Positions 33,429 through 44,650 of a stretch of 64,000 nt of DNA are shown one piece after another. The notes under the pieces are model-generated. The model ran no database searches. It was not told where the DNA came from and worked only from the letters and a program-made list of their open reading frames with translations. This DNA comes from Spirilliplanes yamanashiensis (lineage in GTDB: Bacteria > Actinomycetota > Actinomycetes > Mycobacteriales > Micromonosporaceae), in NCBI RefSeq assembly GCF_016863475.1, contig NZ_BOOY01000032.1:62001-126000 (forward strand). The letters are read 5' to 3'. Position 1 is the first letter of the stretch. The number at the start of each line of letters is the position of its first letter. The position numbers were made by a program, and so were the translations under genes.

Positions 33429-35695
33429 TGCCTCACCAGCAGCGCGACGGGGTAGGTCTCGAGAAGCGACGCCACGGAGGTCCGCGAGCCGGCGACGGTG
33501 GCCCCGGTGAAGACTTCCGTGTACGTGTGTCCGGGCAGCGTCACGGTGGTGTCCTGCCAGCCACCGCGGCGTGACAACCCGACGGGCAGCCGGGTGGCGA
33601 GGGCGACCGCGCCGCCCCGGTCGAAGCCGACGAGGTGCTCGGCGCAGACGCCGTCGCCGTACACCGGGGTGTAGCCGGTGAACAGGTCGGGCCGGTCCCG
33701 GCGCAGCCGCAGGGTGCGGCTGACGACGAGCAGCTTGGCCGCGCCGGTCTCGTCGACGGGCGGCTGCCAGCCGCCGTCGAGGGAGGCCAGCATCTCGCGG
33801 CGGGCCGCGAAGTCGACGGGCCGCCGGTTGTCCGGGTCGACCAGCGAGTTGTCCCACAGCTCGGTGCCCTGGTACGTGTCCGGCACGCCCGGCATGGTCA
33901 GCTGCAGCAGCTTCTGGCCGAGCGAGTTGTGCCAGCCGGCGGTGGTGATCTCGGCGGCGAACGCGGCGACGTCCGCGCCGATGTCCGGGTCGTCGTAGAT
34001 GCGGTCGACCATCTCCCGCAGCGCCCGCTCGAAGTCGGCGTCGGGCTGCTGCCAGGTGGTGGAGGCGCCGGCCTCCTTGGCGGCCTTGAGCGCGTACGCC
34101 TGCAGCCGCTCCCGCTCGATGGGCCACGCCCCGACGGCGGCCTGCCACACCAGGTGGGCCAGGGCCGGGTCGCTCAGCGGCGCCTGGCGCACCCAGCGGC
34201 GCACCACGGTCGTCCAGTCGCCGGGCACCTCGGCGAGCACCGCGAGCCGCGCCCGCACGTCCTCGCCGCGCTTGGTGTCGTGGGTCGACAGGGTGGTCAT
34301 CGACGCCGGCCACCGCTCCTGCCGCTCGTGGGCGGCGGCGTGGAACTCGTCCACGCTGAGCCCCCACCGGGATGGGTCGCCGCCGACCTCGTTGAGGGCG
34401 GTGAACCGGGTCCAGCGGTAGAACGCGGTGTCCTCGACGCCCTTGGCCATGACCGCGCCCGTGTACTGCTGGAAGCGGGCGGCCAGCTCGTCGGCCGGGT
34501 TGCGCAGCCGCCCGGTGAGCTGGTCGAGGGTGGCGGACAGGTGCGGGCGGCGCCGGCCCGCCTCGCTGCGGGCGGCGGCGAGGTGCCGGCCGCCGAACGG
34601 CAGGTACGACCGGTACACCGGGAAGCAGGCGGCCAGCTCGGCCAGCCCCTCCTTGGCGTTGCGGATCTCCGGGGCCAGGGCCGCCATCCGGCTCAGCTCG
34701 GCGGCGAGCAGGGTGGTGGCGGCGGCGTGCTTGCAGTCGTGCACCAGGTCGGTCCACGAGCGCATGTCGCCGGTCAGGTGGTGGTCGAGGGTGCTGAAGA
34801 ACTGCTCGGTGGTCTGGTCGACGAAGACGCCGCCGACCTCGCCGAGGGCGTCGTAGCCGGTGGTGCCGTCGACCGGCCAGTCCGGCAGCTTCTCCCCCGG
34901 CTCGAGGATCTTCTCCACGACCAGCCACGCGTCCGGGGCGGACTCGCGCAGCCGGCGCAGGTAGTCGCCGGGGTCGCGCAGGCCGTCCGGGTGGTCGACG
35001 CGGATGCCCTGCAGCTCGCCGTCGGCGTACCAGCGCAGGATCTCGGCGTGGGTGGCCTCGAACACGGCCGGGTCCTCGACGCGCAGCCCGGCCAGGGTGG
35101 TGATCGCGAAGAAGCGCCGGTAGTTCAGCTCGGCGTCGCCGCGGGTCCACGCCACCAGCTCGTAGTGCTGCCGGTCGTGGATCTCCTGCGGCGAGCCGCC
35201 GCCGGTGCCGGGCGCGATCGGGAACCGGTGCTCGTAGTAGTGCAGCTCCTCACCCTCGACCTTGAGGGCGGCCAGGGCGTCCGGCTCGTCGGCGAGGATC
35301 GGCACGAGCAGCCGGCCGCGCGACCAGTCGATGTCGAACCAGGACGCGTGGTGGGCGTCGCGGCCGTGCTGCAGCACGTCCCACCACGCCGGGTTGGCGT
35401 GCGGGGCGGCGATGCCGGCGTGGTTGGGCACGATGTCGACGACCAGCCCGAGCCCGCCGTCGCGCAGGGCGGCGACCAGCGCGCGCCGGCCGTCCTCCCC
35501 GCCGATCTCGGGGCCGACGCCGCGGTGGTCGGCGACGTCGTAGCCGTGCTCGGAGCCGGGCGCCGGGGTGAGCAGCGGGGACGTGTAGAGGTGGCTGGCG
35601 CCGAGGTCGCGCAGGTAGCCGGTGAGCTGCGCGGTGGCGTCGAGGCCGAATTCCGGGCGGACCTGGATGCGGTAGGTGCCGGTGGGGGGCGTCAT
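33425..35695 (-). CDS. treY: Maltooligosyltrehalose synthase
   Basis: This 756-residue GH13 enzyme converts the reducing-end alpha-1,4 bond of maltooligosaccharides to alpha,alpha-1,1. Motifs are TYRIQVRPEFGL, SPLLTPAPGSEHGYDV, VDIVPNHAGI, GIRVDHPDGL, VVEKILEPGE and TLSTHDTKRGED. Length is typical. It starts 8 nt after treX and overlaps treZ, so the three enzymes that turn glycogen or maltodextrin into trehalose are made together. Confidence 0.96.
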   Translation of the reverse strand: MTPPTGTYRIQVRPEFGLDATAQLTGYLRDLGASHLYTSPLLTPAPGSEHGYDVADHRGVGPEIGGEDGRRALVAALRDGGLGLVVDIVPNHAGIAAPHANPAWWDVLQHGRDAHHASWFDIDWSRGRLLVPILADEPDALAALKVEGEELHYYEHRFPIAPGTGGGSPQEIHDRQHYELVAWTRGDAELNYRRFFAITTLAGLRVEDPAVFEATHAEILRWYADGELQGIRVDHPDGLRDPGDYLRRLRESAPDAWLVVEKILEPGEKLPDWPVDGTTGYDALGEVGGVFVDQTTEQFFSTLDHHLTGDMRSWTDLVHDCKHAAATTLLAAELSRMAALAPEIRNAKEGLAELAACFPVYRSYLPFGGRHLAAARSEAGRRRPHLSATLDQLTGRLRNPADELAARFQQYTGAVMAKGVEDTAFYRWTRFTALNEVGGDPSRWGLSVDEFHAAAHERQERWPASMTTLSTHDTKRGEDVRARLAVLAEVPGDWTTVVRRWVRQAPLSDPALAHLVWQAAVGAWPIERERLQAYALKAAKEAGASTTWQQPDADFERALREMVDRIYDDPDIGADVAAFAAEITTAGWHNSLGQKLLQLTMPGVPDTYQGTELWDNSLVDPDNRRPVDFAARREMLASLDGGWQPPVDETGAAKLLVVSRTLRLRRDRPDLFTGYTPVYGDGVCAEHLVGFDRGGAVALATRLPVGLSRRGGWQDTTVTLPGHTYTEVFTGATVAGSRTSVASLLETYPVALLVRQ

Positions 35696-35703
35696 GGGGT
35701 TCG

Positions 35704-37815
<2,112 letters not shown>

Positions 37816-37833
37816 GTCGGTTCGTGCTCCCAT

Positions 37834-37998
37834 CGTCGCCCGGTCCCGCCCGGGGTGCCGCACATTCCCTGTGGGGGTGCGGATTAATCCTGCGCGGCCG
37901 CGTCAGCGGTCATTCTCACCGATCAGCCTGCTACCGTCTGCGCGACCGACCGGTCACACACAGATACTTTCCCCGGCCGGGTTCGCTGGAGTTTTCAC
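37834..37998. promoter_or_regulatory. Divergent promoter region of the trehalose and glycogen genes
   Basis: This 165-bp AT-richer region sits between glgX and the rightward debranching gene. It holds a perfect 10-bp palindrome GGATTAATCC (37881-37890), a candidate operator or part of the leftward promoter. GATACT at 37963-37968 is a possible rightward -10 box. No -35 box is clear on either strand. Confidence 0.45.
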
Positions 37999-39894
37999 AT
38001 GATCAACAGAGGGCCCGTGCCGCTCACGCCGCCGGTCACCGTCGGACCGCAGACCTGCGCCACCCTGTCCGGCGGCGGCGCCGACCGCGAATGGCTCGTC
38101 ACCGACGGCCTCGGCGGCTACGCCACCGGCACCGTCTCCGGGCTGCGGACCCGGCGCTACCACGCGCTGCTGGTCGTCGCCGACCCGCGCACCGGGGTGC
38201 GCCACGCCGGCCTGGCGAGCCTCGACCTGACGGTGACGCTGCCGTCCGGCGCCACCGTAGCCTTGCACACCCACGAGTGGGCCTCCGGCGCCGTCGCCCC
38301 GCAGGGCCACCGGCACCTGGAGACGTTCACCCTCGCCGACGGCCTGCCCCGGTGGCGCTGGCGGGTCGGCGACGTGGTCGTCGAGCGGGAGCTGGCGTAC
38401 GCGCACGGGTCACCGTCGCTGGCCGTCGTGCACCGGGTCGTCGCCGCGCCCGGCCCCGTCGGGCTCAGCGTCGCCGCCCTGTGCACCTGGCGCGACGCCC
38501 ACAGCACCCGGCGCGCGTCCGGCCCCGCCCCCGTCACCCGGCAGGTCGCCGGCGGCGTCGTCGTCGAGGACGCCTACCGGCTGGCCGGGCCCGGCTGGCA
38601 GCCCACCGGCGAGTGGTACCTGGACGCCTTCGCCCGCGCCGAGGCCGCCCGCGGCCACGACGCCGTCGAGGACCTGTGGCTGGCCGGGCGGTTCACCGCC
38701 CGGCTCGGCGCCGGCGCGGCCATGGAGATCTCCGCCTGGGCCGGCGACCTGGCCGTCCAGCCGCCGCCCGCCGCCACCGTCGTGGCCGCCGCCCGGGAGC
38801 GGGCGCACCGGCTCGTGGCCGCCGCCAAGCCGGTGGACGACCTCGCCGCGCAGTTGGTCCTGGCCGCGGACGCATTCGTCGTGACCGGCCCCGACGTCGT
38901 CGCCGCCTACCCCTGGTCCGGCAGCCACGCCGGCGACACCATGGCCGCCTACGAGGGCCTGTTCCTGTGCACCGGGCGCGCCGGCGAGGGCCGCGAGCTG
39001 CTCACCGCCGCCGTCACCGGGCAGGCGCCCGAGCCCGGCCCGTGGCGGTCCGCCGCCTCCCCCGACGCGCCGCTGTGGCTCGTGCACGCCGTCGACCGGC
39101 ACGTCGCCCGCACCGGCGACACCGACCTGGCCGCCGCCCTGCTGCGCCCGCTCGGCCGGCTGCTGCGGGCGAGCCTCGACGGCACCGGCCCGCTCACCGT
39201 CGACCCCGCCGACCAGCTCGTGCGCCTCGCGCCGGGCACCCCGCGGACCGGCAAGCCCGTCGAGATCAACGCGCTGTGGGTCAACGCGCTCGGCGCGATG
39301 GCCGCCCTGAGCGAGGAGGCCGGGCGCGACGGCGGCAGGCTGCGCACCCGGCACCGGGTGGCGGCGGCCGCGTTCACCGACAAGTTCGCCGCGCCCGACG
39401 GCTGGCTGCACGACGTCGTCGAGGGGCCGCCCGCGCCGTACCCGCTCGGCGCCGGCGCCACCCACGACGACCCCACGCTGCGGCCCAGCCAGCTGCTCGC
39501 CTGGTCGCTGCCGCACGCCCCGCTGGCCGGCACCCACGCCGGCGGGGTGCGCGCCGCCGGCGCCGCGCTGCTCACCCCCATGGGCCTGCGCACGCTCGCC
39601 CCCGGCGAGTACGGCTACCAGGGCGCCCACGCCGGCCCGCCCGGCGAGCGCGACATCGCGTACCACCAGGGCACCGTGTGGCCCTGGCTGATCGGGCCGT
39701 ACGCGGACGCCTGCCGGGCGACCGGGCTGCCCACCGAGGGACTGCTGGCCGGGTTGGAGGCGCACGTGCGCGAGTGGGGAGTCGGGTCCATCAGCGAGTC
39801 GGCCGACGGCGACGCGCCGCACCGGGCCACGGGCAGCCCGTTCTCCGCCCGCGCCGTCGCCGAGGTCCTGCGGGTCCGGGGGTACGCGGCGTGA
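37999..39894 (+). CDS. Amylo-alpha-1,6-glucosidase-type glycogen debranching protein
   Basis: This 631-residue protein has the bacterial/archaeal glycogen-debranching N-terminal beta domain (EWLVTDGLGGYATGTVSGL, RRYHALLV) and a C-terminal alpha/alpha barrel (AYPWSGSHAGDTMAAYEGL, KPVEINALWVNAL, YHQGTVWPWLIGPYADA). The GDT of SHAGDT corresponds to the region of the catalytic acid in the family, where W-x-R-D-T is more usual, so a variation is visible there. It acts on glycogen alpha-1,6 branches. It is coupled by GTGA to a GT4 glycosyltransferase. Confidence 0.88.
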   Translation: MINRGPVPLTPPVTVGPQTCATLSGGGADREWLVTDGLGGYATGTVSGLRTRRYHALLVVADPRTGVRHAGLASLDLTVTLPSGATVALHTHEWASGAVAPQGHRHLETFTLADGLPRWRWRVGDVVVERELAYAHGSPSLAVVHRVVAAPGPVGLSVAALCTWRDAHSTRRASGPAPVTRQVAGGVVVEDAYRLAGPGWQPTGEWYLDAFARAEAARGHDAVEDLWLAGRFTARLGAGAAMEISAWAGDLAVQPPPAATVVAAARERAHRLVAAAKPVDDLAAQLVLAADAFVVTGPDVVAAYPWSGSHAGDTMAAYEGLFLCTGRAGEGRELLTAAVTGQAPEPGPWRSAASPDAPLWLVHAVDRHVARTGDTDLAAALLRPLGRLLRASLDGTGPLTVDPADQLVRLAPGTPRTGKPVEINALWVNALGAMAALSEEAGRDGGRLRTRHRVAAAAFTDKFAAPDGWLHDVVEGPPAPYPLGAGATHDDPTLRPSQLLAWSLPHAPLAGTHAGGVRAAGAALLTPMGLRTLAPGEYGYQGAHAGPPGERDIAYHQGTVWPWLIGPYADACRATGLPTEGLLAGLEAHVREWGVGSISESADGDAPHRATGSPFSARAVAEVLRVRGYAA

Positions 39895-41159
39895 AGATCC
39901 TCATGCTGTCGTGGGAGTACCCGCCCGCGCTGGTCGGCGGCCTCGGCCGGCACGTGCACGCCCTGGCCACCAGCCTCGCCACCGCCGGCCACGCCGTGAC
40001 CGTGGTGACCCGGCAGGCGCCCGGCGCGCCCGCCGACGAGGTCGCCGACGGGGTGCGGGTCGTCCGCGCCACCCCCGACCCCGTCGGCCTGCCCATGGAC
40101 CCGGCGAACCTGCTGCCCTGGGCGCTGGCGTTCAACCACGCGCTGACCCGGGCCGCGCTCGGCGCCGGCGGCGGCCACGACGTCGTGCACGCCCACGACT
40201 GGCTCGTCGCGCACGCCGCGATGACCGTGCACGAGGCGGCCGGCACGCCGCTGGTCGCCACCATCCACGCCACCGAGGCCGGGCGGCACCAGGGCCACCT
40301 GCCCCACCCGCACAACCGCACCATCGACGGCGTCGAGCGCTGGCTGTCCGCGTCGGCGGCCCGGGTGATCGTCTGCTCCGACTACATGCGCGCCGAGGTG
40401 TCCCGGCAGTTCGACGTGCCCGCGGACGGCATCGACGTCGTCGCCAACGGCGTCGAGGCGCTGCGCTGGCAGGCCCGGCCGCGCGCGGTCGCCGCCGCCC
40501 GGGCCCGGTTCGCGCCCGCCGGCGCCCCGCTCGTGTCGTTCGCCGGCCGCCTCGTCTACGAGAAGGGCGTGCAGCACGCCGTCGCGGCGGTGCCCCGGCT
40601 GCGGCTGCGCCACCCCGGGCTGCGGCTCGTGGTCGCGGGCGACGGCCCGCACCGGGCGGCGCTGCAGGCGCAGGCCGCCGAGCTGGGCGTCGCCGACGCG
40701 GTGGACTTCACCGGCTTCCTCGGCGGCCACGACCTGCCCGCGCTGATGGCCGCCTCCGACTGCTACGTCGTGCCGAGCATCTACGAGCCGTTCGGCATGG
40801 TGGCGCTGGAGGCCGCGGCCGCCGGCACCCCGGTCGCGGTGGCGGCCACCGGCGGCCTCGCCGAGATCGTGGAGCCGGGCGGCACGGGCGTGCAGTTCCC
40901 GCCGGGCGACCCCGACGGCCTCGCCGACGCGGTCAGCTCGCTGCTGCTCGACACCGACTACGCCCGGGCGCTGGCCCGGCGCGCCCGGCGCCGGGTCCGC
41001 GACGAGTTCAACTGGCCGGCCATCGCCGCCCGCACCGCCGCGGTCTACGCCGCGGCGGCCGGCCCGGCGCCGCAGGCCCGGCCGGCCGAGTCGCCGGCTC
41101 AGCCGCCGGCCGAGCCCGCCGGCCGGCCGGGGCGGTTGCAGGAGGCCGGGCGGGCCTGA
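39891..41159 (+). CDS. GT4 glycosyltransferase, probable glycogen/alpha-glucan synthase type
   Basis: This 422-residue GT-B glycosyltransferase has LMLSWEYPPALVGGLGRHVH at the N-terminus, HAHDWLVAHAA, a mid-protein FAGRLVYEKGVQ and the donor site IYEPFGMVALEAAAAGTPVA with its E-x7-E pattern. The first motif is typical of glycogen synthase-like GT4/GT5 proteins. Coupling to a debranching enzyme supports alpha-glucan synthesis. The last 35 or so residues form a Pro/Ala-rich tail. The GTG start overlaps the previous stop. Confidence 0.88.
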   Translation: MKILMLSWEYPPALVGGLGRHVHALATSLATAGHAVTVVTRQAPGAPADEVADGVRVVRATPDPVGLPMDPANLLPWALAFNHALTRAALGAGGGHDVVHAHDWLVAHAAMTVHEAAGTPLVATIHATEAGRHQGHLPHPHNRTIDGVERWLSASAARVIVCSDYMRAEVSRQFDVPADGIDVVANGVEALRWQARPRAVAAARARFAPAGAPLVSFAGRLVYEKGVQHAVAAVPRLRLRHPGLRLVVAGDGPHRAALQAQAAELGVADAVDFTGFLGGHDLPALMAASDCYVVPSIYEPFGMVALEAAAAGTPVAVAATGGLAEIVEPGGTGVQFPPGDPDGLADAVSSLLLDTDYARALARRARRRVRDEFNWPAIAARTAAVYAAAAGPAPQARPAESPAQPPAEPAGRPGRLQEAGRA

Positions 41160-41165
41160 CGAGGG

Positions 41166-41615
41166 TCAGGCCGCCGCGGCCCGCCGCCGGCGCAGCGCCC
41201 GGCGCAGCACGAACACCCAGCCGGCCGCGGCCGCCAGGCCCGCCACCAGGAAGGCCGTGACGAACAGGTACGTCGGGCCGCCCGCGGTGGCGAAGACGCC
41301 CGTGCGCGCGCCGGAGTCAATCGCCGGCGTGGTGCCGCCGACCGCCAGCGAGGCCGGCTCGTCGTAGAGGATCACGTCGGGCCGCGACGAGCCGCCGTCG
41401 GCGGCCGTCCACGAGCCGTGGAAGCTGCACGAGCGCCGGCCGCACTCCTCACGCAGCGCGGTGAACACCCCGGCAGTGCCGGCACCGTTGTGCGCCTGCC
41501 ACGCGGGCACGACGTCGAGCCCGCCGAAAATGATGCCGCCGGCGGCGATGAGCGGCAGACCTGCCCAGAGGAAGATCTTCGCCCGCCATTCACTGATCTT
41601 GCCGAGGAATCCCAC
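41166..41615 (-). CDS. Small membrane protein, unknown function
   Basis: This 149-residue protein has two transmembrane helices (about 12-34 and 112-136) around an extracytoplasmic loop with two Cys (EECGRRSCSFHG) that could form a disulfide. The loop holds WTAADGGSSRPDVILYDEP. The Arg/Ala-rich C-terminus should be cytoplasmic. I recognise no family. The GTG lies 8 nt after TAGGCT, so its transcript is probably leaderless or nearly so. Confidence 0.7.
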   Translation of the reverse strand: MGFLGKISEWRAKIFLWAGLPLIAAGGIIFGGLDVVPAWQAHNGAGTAGVFTALREECGRRSCSFHGSWTAADGGSSRPDVILYDEPASLAVGGTTPAIDSGARTGVFATAGGPTYLFVTAFLVAGLAAAAGWVFVLRRALRRRRAAAA

Positions 41616-41623
41616 GGCCGGGC

Positions 41624-41629
41624 AGCCTA
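41624..41629 (-). promoter_or_regulatory. -10 box of the small membrane-protein gene
   Basis: On the minus strand TAGGCT is followed by 8 nt and the GTG start at 41615. The same hexamer precedes the antiporter gene by 7 nt. Confidence 0.45.
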
Positions 41630-41666
41630 GGGCAGCAGGACCGCGTCCCGCTGCCCCGTTTCCGCG

Positions 41667-41930
41667 TCAGCCCAGCTGGTCGTCGGCGAAACACCAGCGC
41701 CAGGTCTCGCCCGGCTCGTACGAGCGCATCACCGGGTGGCCGTCGGCGCGGTAGTGCGCCGACGCGTGCCGGCCCGGCGAGGAGTCGCAGCAGCCGACGT
41801 GGCCGCAGTCGAGGCAGACGCGCAGGTGGACCCAGCGGCGCTCGCCCGCGGCGACGCAGTCCTGGCAGCCGTGGGCGAAGGACACCTGCGGGGCGGGGTC
41901 GCCGGCCGCGGTGAGGTGCTGACAGCTCAT
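41667..41930 (-). CDS. UBP-type zinc finger protein
   Basis: This 87-residue protein consists of one zf-UBP domain. Cys3-His5 near the start, GCQDCVAAGERRWVHLRVCLDCGHVGCCDSS in two halves, and HASAHYRADGHPVMRS supply the Cys/His ligands. In eukaryotes the fold binds the ubiquitin C-terminus; free-standing bacterial copies are common in actinobacteria and have no known role. CACAAT 7 nt before the ATG may be a leaderless -10 box. Confidence 0.9.
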   Translation of the reverse strand: MSCQHLTAAGDPAPQVSFAHGCQDCVAAGERRWVHLRVCLDCGHVGCCDSSPGRHASAHYRADGHPVMRSYEPGETWRWCFADDQLG

Positions 41931-41958
41931 GGCGACGATTGTGCCTCAGCGCCCGGCG

Positions 41959-43524
41959 TCACTCGTACTTGCGCAGCTGGGTCTCCTCGAGGTCGAGGCC
42001 GCGCTGTGCCCGGTCGAGCACCTCCTCGGCGATGCGCCCCTCGTCGCGGGCCACCCGGAACACCTCGCGCTCGGCGTCGATCATCTCGCGGCGCAGGCGG
42101 GCGTACGCCCGCGACGGGGTCTCCTGCTCCTGGCTGCCGAGCCGCTCCCAGGCCAGGTTGGCGCGGATCTCCGACAGGCTGCGCAGCCGCTCGACGACCT
42201 CCTCCGGGGCGCCGTCGGCGAGCGCGTCCAGCCGGGCCCGGGCGGCGGCGCTGGCCTGCTGCTGGACGCCCGCCTCGGCGAGCACGTCCTGCATCGGGTC
42301 GTCGCGGCGCAGCCGCATCAGCCGGGCGAACGCCGGCAGCGTGGTGCCGTGCAGCAGCAGGGTGACCACGATCGTGGCGAAGGCGATCCAGATGAGCAGC
42401 TCGCGCGGGTACTCGACGCCCAGGACCTCGACCGGAGTCAGCGCGAGCGCGGCGGCGAGGGTGACCACGCCGCGCATCCCGGCCCAGCCGATGACCGCGG
42501 ACGCGCCGGGGTCCGGCGCCGGGTCGCGGCGGCGCATCGCCGGGACCAGCCGCGACAGGTACGCGGCGGGCAGCAGCCAGGCGAACCGGACGGCCAGCAG
42601 CAGCGCGATGGTCACGGCGGTGGCCAGCACCACCGTCGGCGCCGGGGTCTCGATGGCCCGCAGGACGTCGCGCACCTGGAGGCCGACGAGCAGGAAGACG
42701 GTGCCCTCCAGCAGGAACGTGATGAGCCGCCACACCGCGTCCATCTGCAGCCGGGCCGCCGCCGACAGCAGCTGCGGGATGCGGTGGCCCAGGTAGAGGC
42801 CGGCGACGACGACGGCGACGATGCTCGACAGGTGCAGCGCCTCGGCGACGAGCACCACCACGAACGGGGTGAGCAGCGACACGGCGTCGTCGAGCAGCGG
42901 CTCCTCGATGCGCCGGTGCAGCTTGGCGGCGAGCACCGCGGCGGCGAGGCCGAGCAGCACGCCGCCGCCGGCCGCCTGGGCGATCTCCAGGCCGATGTCG
43001 AGCACGCCGACGGCGCCGGCCGCGGCGGCCAGGCAGACGCGCAGCATCACCAGGGCGGTGGCGTCGTTGAGCAGGCTCTCGCCCTCGAGGATCGTGACGA
43101 CCCGCCGGGGCAGGCCGATGCGCCGGGCCACGGCGGTCGCGGCGACGGCGTCGGGCGGGGCGACGATCGCGCCCAGCGCCAGGCAGGACCACAGCGGCGC
43201 GGCCGGGACGATGGCGTGCAGGGCGAACCCGATCACCACCGCGGTGACGACCACCAGGCCCACGGCCAGCGACAGGATGGGGCGCAGGTTGAACCGGAAC
43301 GCCGGCAGCGAGGTCTGCAGCGCGGCCACGTACAGCAGCGGCGGCAGGATGCCGACCAGCACCAGCTCGTGATCCAGGTGGATCTCCAGCAGGCCCGGGA
43401 CGAACGACAGGATCAGCCCGGTCACCAGCAGCAGCAGCGGGGCCAGCAGCCCGAGGCGGCGGGCCAGGGCGGCGCCGATGGTGGCGATGGCCAGCAGCAG
43501 CACGGCGTCGACGATGCTCTCCAC
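41959..43524 (-). CDS. Na+/H+ antiporter (CPA1/NhaP type)
   Basis: This 521-residue protein has about 12 transmembrane helices in residues 1-400 and a cytoplasmic helical tail of about 110 residues. CPA1 motifs are PPLLYVAALQTSL, GAIVAPPDAVAATAVARR (ion-binding Asp) and TILEGESLLNDATALV, plus GWAGMRGVVTLAAALAL. It exchanges Na+ or K+ for protons. The GTG at 43524 directly begins the first helix and sits 7 nt after TAGGCT, consistent with leaderless translation. It is divergent from the OleA-like operon. Confidence 0.92.
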   Translation of the reverse strand: MESIVDAVLLLAIATIGAALARRLGLLAPLLLLVTGLILSFVPGLLEIHLDHELVLVGILPPLLYVAALQTSLPAFRFNLRPILSLAVGLVVVTAVVIGFALHAIVPAAPLWSCLALGAIVAPPDAVAATAVARRIGLPRRVVTILEGESLLNDATALVMLRVCLAAAAGAVGVLDIGLEIAQAAGGGVLLGLAAAVLAAKLHRRIEEPLLDDAVSLLTPFVVVLVAEALHLSSIVAVVVAGLYLGHRIPQLLSAAARLQMDAVWRLITFLLEGTVFLLVGLQVRDVLRAIETPAPTVVLATAVTIALLLAVRFAWLLPAAYLSRLVPAMRRRDPAPDPGASAVIGWAGMRGVVTLAAALALTPVEVLGVEYPRELLIWIAFATIVVTLLLHGTTLPAFARLMRLRRDDPMQDVLAEAGVQQQASAAARARLDALADGAPEEVVERLRSLSEIRANLAWERLGSQEQETPSRAYARLRREMIDAEREVFRVARDEGRIAEEVLDRAQRGLDLEETQLRKYE

Positions 43525-43531
43525 GGTCGGC

Positions 43532-43537
43532 AGCCTA
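43532..43537 (-). promoter_or_regulatory. -10 box of the antiporter gene, leaderless
   Basis: TAGGCT on the minus strand lies 7 nt before the GTG at 43524. No ribosome binding site is present. Confidence 0.5.
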
Positions 43538-43639
43538 TGCGCCGCGCGGCGCTCCCGGCCGTGGCTGGGGGCGTGGCCCCCCGCACAATGAGCGTCCCTA
43601 CTCATGCCGCCCGACCCGGCGGACCGGAAGGCTGACCGC

Positions 43640-44650
43640 ATGATCGCGCCGAACGCCCCGTCCCGGGTGGGCATCACCGCGGCGGCGTCGTGCCTGCCGC
43701 CGACCGAGCTGGACACCGACGACCTGCAGGACCGCGTCGCCGCGGCGAGCGGCCTGGCGCTGCCGCCCGGCATGTTCGCCGCCGCCACCGGCATCACCCG
43801 CCGCCGGCTGGCCGGCCCGGGCGAGTACGCCTCGGACCTGGCGGTGGGGGCGGCCCGGCAGGTGCTCGCCGACGCCGGCCTGGACATCGCCGACGTCGAC
43901 CTGCTGGTCTACGCCTCGGCCACCCGCGACGTGATCGAGCCGGCCACCGCGCACATCGTGCAGGCGGCGCTGGGCGGCCGGGCGCACGCCTTCGACGTGA
44001 CCAACGCCTGCAACAGCTTCGTCAACGGCATCGACGTCGCCCGGGCGATGATCCTGGCCGGGCGGGCCACCCGCGCCCTGGTGGTGACCGGCGAGACCCC
44101 GACCCGGGCGATGCGCTGGCAGCTCGACGGGATGGCGCAGGCCCGCCGCGCGTTCGCCGGCTACACGTTCGGCGACGCGGGCGCGGCGGTGCTGGTGGAG
44201 CCGGTGACCTCCGGCGGCATCCTCGACGTCGACAGCGAGACGCACTCGGAGCACTGGGCGGTCGGCGGCATCTTCGGCGGCGGGTCGCGGCACCCGCGCG
44301 GCGACGAGCACACCTACTTCACCGGCGACGGGCACTCCCTGCGCGGCGTCTTCGAGAAGATCGGCATGGGCATCCTCGACCGGGTCCGGCACCGCACCGG
44401 CCTCGGCTGGGACGACTACGCGGCGGTGCTGGTGCACCAGGTCACCGTGCCGTACCTGGAGCGGTTCGTGGAGGTGACCGGGGTGCCCCGGGACAAGCTG
44501 GTGGTGACCGTCGACCGGCTGGGCAACATGGCCAGCGCGACGCTCGGGGTGCAGCTGGCCCGGGCGCGCCCCCGCAGCGGCGAGAAGGTGCTGCTGGTCG
44601 GCCTGGGCGGCGGCGTCAGCGTCATGACGATGGTGTGGGAGACGCCGTGA
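43640..44650 (+). CDS. OleA-like thiolase / ketoacyl synthase III
   Basis: This 336-residue thiolase-fold enzyme has the complete KAS III triad: Cys124 in FDVTNACNSF, His266 in VLVHQVTVPY and Asn296 in LGNMASATLG. The segment YASATRDVIEPATAHIV with Glu100, 24 residues before the Cys, resembles OleA enzymes, where a nearby Glu promotes non-decarboxylative condensation of two acyl-CoAs; this alignment is by eye. FabH-like priming is the alternative, but no ACP or fatty-acid genes are near. The ATG at 43640 has GGAAGG upstream and was preferred to the ATG at 43604. First gene of a six-gene operon. Confidence 0.85.
   Translation: MIAPNAPSRVGITAAASCLPPTELDTDDLQDRVAAASGLALPPGMFAAATGITRRRLAGPGEYASDLAVGAARQVLADAGLDIADVDLLVYASATRDVIEPATAHIVQAALGGRAHAFDVTNACNSFVNGIDVARAMILAGRATRALVVTGETPTRAMRWQLDGMAQARRAFAGYTFGDAGAAVLVEPVTSGGILDVDSETHSEHWAVGGIFGGGSRHPRGDEHTYFTGDGHSLRGVFEKIGMGILDRVRHRTGLGWDDYAAVLVHQVTVPYLERFVEVTGVPRDKLVVTVDRLGNMASATLGVQLARARPRSGEKVLLVGLGGGVSVMTMVWETP

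Noticed and set aside
43604-43639. ATG at 43604 as start of the OleA-like gene
   Set aside because: It has no ribosome binding site and adds a charged tail; the ATG at 43640 has GGAAGG at good distance.
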